Positions 62,456 to 64,000 of a stretch of DNA of 64,000 nucleotides are shown here, piece by piece. The stretch is taken from contig NZ_CP019936.1 of NCBI RefSeq assembly GCF_002009425.1, positions 2,715,297 to 2,779,296 on the forward strand, in the 5' to 3' direction. The position numbers and the translations under genes were made by a program. The notes under the pieces are model-generated. The model was not told where the DNA came from. It made no database searches and was given only the letters and a program-made list of their open reading frames with translations. The first letter of the stretch is position 1, and each line of letters starts with the position of its first letter. Origin of the DNA: Thiosocius teredinicola (GTDB lineage Bacteria; Pseudomonadota; Gammaproteobacteria; Chromatiales; Chromatiaceae).

Positions 62456-63558
62456 TGATGCGTTGGCACTACCTTGTACTGGTCGGCTTGCTGGCCGCCG
62501 GCTGCGACCAATCCCCGCCAACGACGGCCGACACGACGGTATCGCTGGGGGAGCGCATGGCGACCGAGCCGGCTGCAGGATTCGAGCGCGCTATCGATGT
62601 TCGCGCATTCCGTTTTCCGCAAGACCACGGTGCTCACCCGACATTCGCCACGGAGTGGTGGTACTTCACCGGCAATCTCAACAACCGCTTCGGCTATCAA
62701 CTCACACTGTTTCGCATCGCGCTCGACGCAGGTCAGCCGACGGCCGATTCCGATTGGCGTACGCGCCAGATGTACATGGGACATCTCGCAGTCAGCGATA
62801 TCGAGGATGGCCGACACTACAGCGCCGAACGGTTCGCGCGCGCTGCGGTGGGATTGGCCGGCGCAGAGGCCGAACCTTTTCGCGTCTGGCTGGGCCCCTG
62901 GTCGATCCGCAGCAAGGGTGACGAGTTTTTTCCGTTGCACCTGGTAGCCGACAGCGACGGCTTCGCCATCGATCTGACTTTGGAAGCAGGTTCTAAACCG
63001 CTGGTACTACAGGGCGACCGGGGCTTGTCGCAAAAGAGTGCGACACCGGGCAATGCCTCTTACTACTACTCTTTCACACGCTTGCCTACGCAGGGCGAGA
63101 TCAGGATTGCCGATAAACGCCATCGGGTCAGCGGCAATTCCTGGTTCGACCGAGAATGGTCGAGTTCAGCGCTCGCTGCCGACCAACAAGGCTGGGATTG
63201 GTTCGCGTTGCAGCTCGATAACGGGCAAGACCTGATGTTCTATCAACTGCGCGACCTGCAAGGTGCGGCGCACCGTTTCAGTTCCGGGATTCTGGTCGAC
63301 CGGGACGGCAGCACGCAGCCGCTGACGTTGGACAATACCCGTCTGACGCCTGTGCGTTACTGGCAAACGGCCGATGGCACGCGTTACCCGGTTGAATGGC
63401 AACTGGTGAGCGACGCCCTCAATCTCGATCTGGTCGTGAAAGCGGCGTTCGACAATCAGGAGATGCCACTGACCGTGCGCTATTGGGAGGGTGCCGTAAC
63501 CGTCAGCGGTAGCCACCGGGGCGTTGGCTATCTCGAACTCAGCGGCTACGCCGATTGA
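62455..63558 (+). CDS. AttH/CrtC-like lipocalin-type lipoprotein
   Basis: A 367-residue lipoprotein: lipobox LLAAGC with Cys17, then a lipocalin-like beta domain (EWWYFTGNL, YQLTLFRIAL, SWFDREWSSSAL, WDWFALQLDNG) shared with AttH and the carotenoid 1,2-hydratase CrtC. AttH proteins are encoded with AttE/F/G transporters, as here. Its start overlaps the permease stop by one base (TGATG; a second in-frame ATG follows directly). It probably delivers or receives the transporter's lipid-like substrate; enzymatic activity is unproven. Confidence 0.88.
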   Translation: MMRWHYLVLVGLLAAGCDQSPPTTADTTVSLGERMATEPAAGFERAIDVRAFRFPQDHGAHPTFATEWWYFTGNLNNRFGYQLTLFRIALDAGQPTADSDWRTRQMYMGHLAVSDIEDGRHYSAERFARAAVGLAGAEAEPFRVWLGPWSIRSKGDEFFPLHLVADSDGFAIDLTLEAGSKPLVLQGDRGLSQKSATPGNASYYYSFTRLPTQGEIRIADKRHRVSGNSWFDREWSSSALAADQQGWDWFALQLDNGQDLMFYQLRDLQGAAHRFSSGILVDRDGSTQPLTLDNTRLTPVRYWQTADGTRYPVEWQLVSDALNLDLVVKAAFDNQEMPLTVRYWEGAVTVSGSHRGVGYLELSGYAD

Positions 63559-63867
63559 TCAGGCACCGCACCTCGGCGTTGCAATTCGGCTTCGGTAGCG
63601 TGAGCAGGTTTCGCGGGCTACGCTTGTCGAAGGTCGGAATGATCCTACGTCGTTTGCCGATCTTCCCACCTTTTTGACCGGGCTCGCGGCGTACAACATC
63701 CGCAGTCATCGGCGGCTCACCACGGGGAACACCGGCGAGCCGGCCGTAGGGGGCGCCGTTCATCCGCCCAGGACTATTGCAGGATCGACAACCAGCCGAT
63801 GCGGCCGTGGTTCGCTGCCTATCGTTGCAACGCCCCACGGCCCGATCAAAAACATGGAGGGACCCAC
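63559..63867. other. Gene-free stretch
   Basis: About 309 bases between the lipoprotein gene and the last partial gene. A minus-strand open frame here is Arg/Pro-rich and was not called. It should hold the promoter of the downstream gene; no clear boxes were seen. Confidence 0.45.
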
Positions 63868-64000
63868 ATGCCACTGCAACACACACTGCCAACGACATTC
63901 GCCGCAGTCTTCATCCTGACTGCCGCAACAACAGCCTCGTTCGCCACATCGCCGGGCACACCCGACCGCGACCAGATCCCCTGGCCCGGCGGCAAACCGG
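63868..64000 (+). CDS. Start of an exported protein, 3' end outside window
   Basis: ATG at 63868 preceded by GGAGGGACCCAC, a strong ribosome site. The 44 visible residues begin MPLQHTLPTTFAAVFILTA and continue through AATTASFATSPG, a signal peptide with probable cleavage near SFA, followed by a mature region rich in Asp and Pro (TPDRDQIPWPGG). The gene runs off the window without a stop. No family can be named. Confidence 0.7.
   Translation, partial: MPLQHTLPTTFAAVFILTAATTASFATSPGTPDRDQIPWPGGKP

Noticed and set aside
1-64000. tRNA, rRNA, CRISPR array, insertion sequence or integrase
   Set aside because: None was recognised: no cloverleaf or rRNA stretch, no regularly spaced short repeats and no transposase motifs by eye.

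Overview
The window is about 64 kb of GC-rich chromosomal DNA from a Gram-negative proteobacterium, most likely a gammaproteobacterium. This rests on lipoboxes, a type V autotransporter with an extended signal peptide, a SUF operon, PpnN and CCA-transferase of the gammaproteobacterial type, and a sigma-32-like promoter. No rRNA, tRNA, CRISPR array, integrase or insertion sequence was recognised. One gene is cut by each window edge: an ornithine cyclodeaminase family gene at the left and a secreted protein at the right.

Layout. 1-12.8 kb: the cyclodeaminase gene, an 84-bp chemoreceptor gene relic, an autotransporter adhesin with its AraC-type neighbour, a heme-c chemoreceptor (CxxCH, two PAS domains, tethering pentapeptide), cca, and two exported proteins. 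13.7-17.8 kb: a compact signalling module made of an unknown protein, a Ras-like small GTPase, an ABC-ATPase fused to a dual-specificity phosphatase, and two roadblock-type proteins, with a convergent PilZ gene. 17.9-20.9 kb: an arsenate resistance operon (arsR, ArsJ-associated gapdh, a half-size GDT1-like membrane protein, arsJ). 21-24.6 kb: cbpM/cbpA, hsp20 with a heat-shock promoter, and ppnN. 24.8-31.7 kb: an orphan hybrid-free histidine kinase, a PspA-like/membrane/VWA operon, and a divergent two-component system with a tandem operator-like site. 31.8-41.8 kb: nemA-type ene-reductase and many small envelope or unknown genes. 42-48.3 kb: a 1229-residue lamin-tail-domain protein, a metzincin-like predicted metalloprotease and a glycosyltransferase. 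48.5-54.2 kb: mostly minus-strand accessory genes, including a murein endopeptidase, YdeI, SUKH-like and DUF1851-type proteins, and arsM. 54.2-59 kb: a sufBCDTAE operon with no sufS. 59.3-63.6 kb: an AttE/F/H-like ABC transporter with a lipocalin-like lipoprotein.

How the parts fit. Arsenic handling is split between the arsR-gapdh-gdt1-arsJ operon (arsenate as 1-arseno-3-phosphoglycerate) and a distant arsM with its own terminator (arsenite methylation). Envelope stress seems to be covered by the PspA/VWA operon and the divergent kinase/regulator pair, heat stress by hsp20 and cbpA/cbpM, and c-di-GMP signalling by two PilZ proteins. The most promising undescribed systems are the GTPase-roadblock-ABC/phosphatase module (13.7-17.4 kb) and the lamin-tail/metzincin pair (42-47.1 kb). 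All functions are read from sequence motifs and family knowledge; no database search was run.
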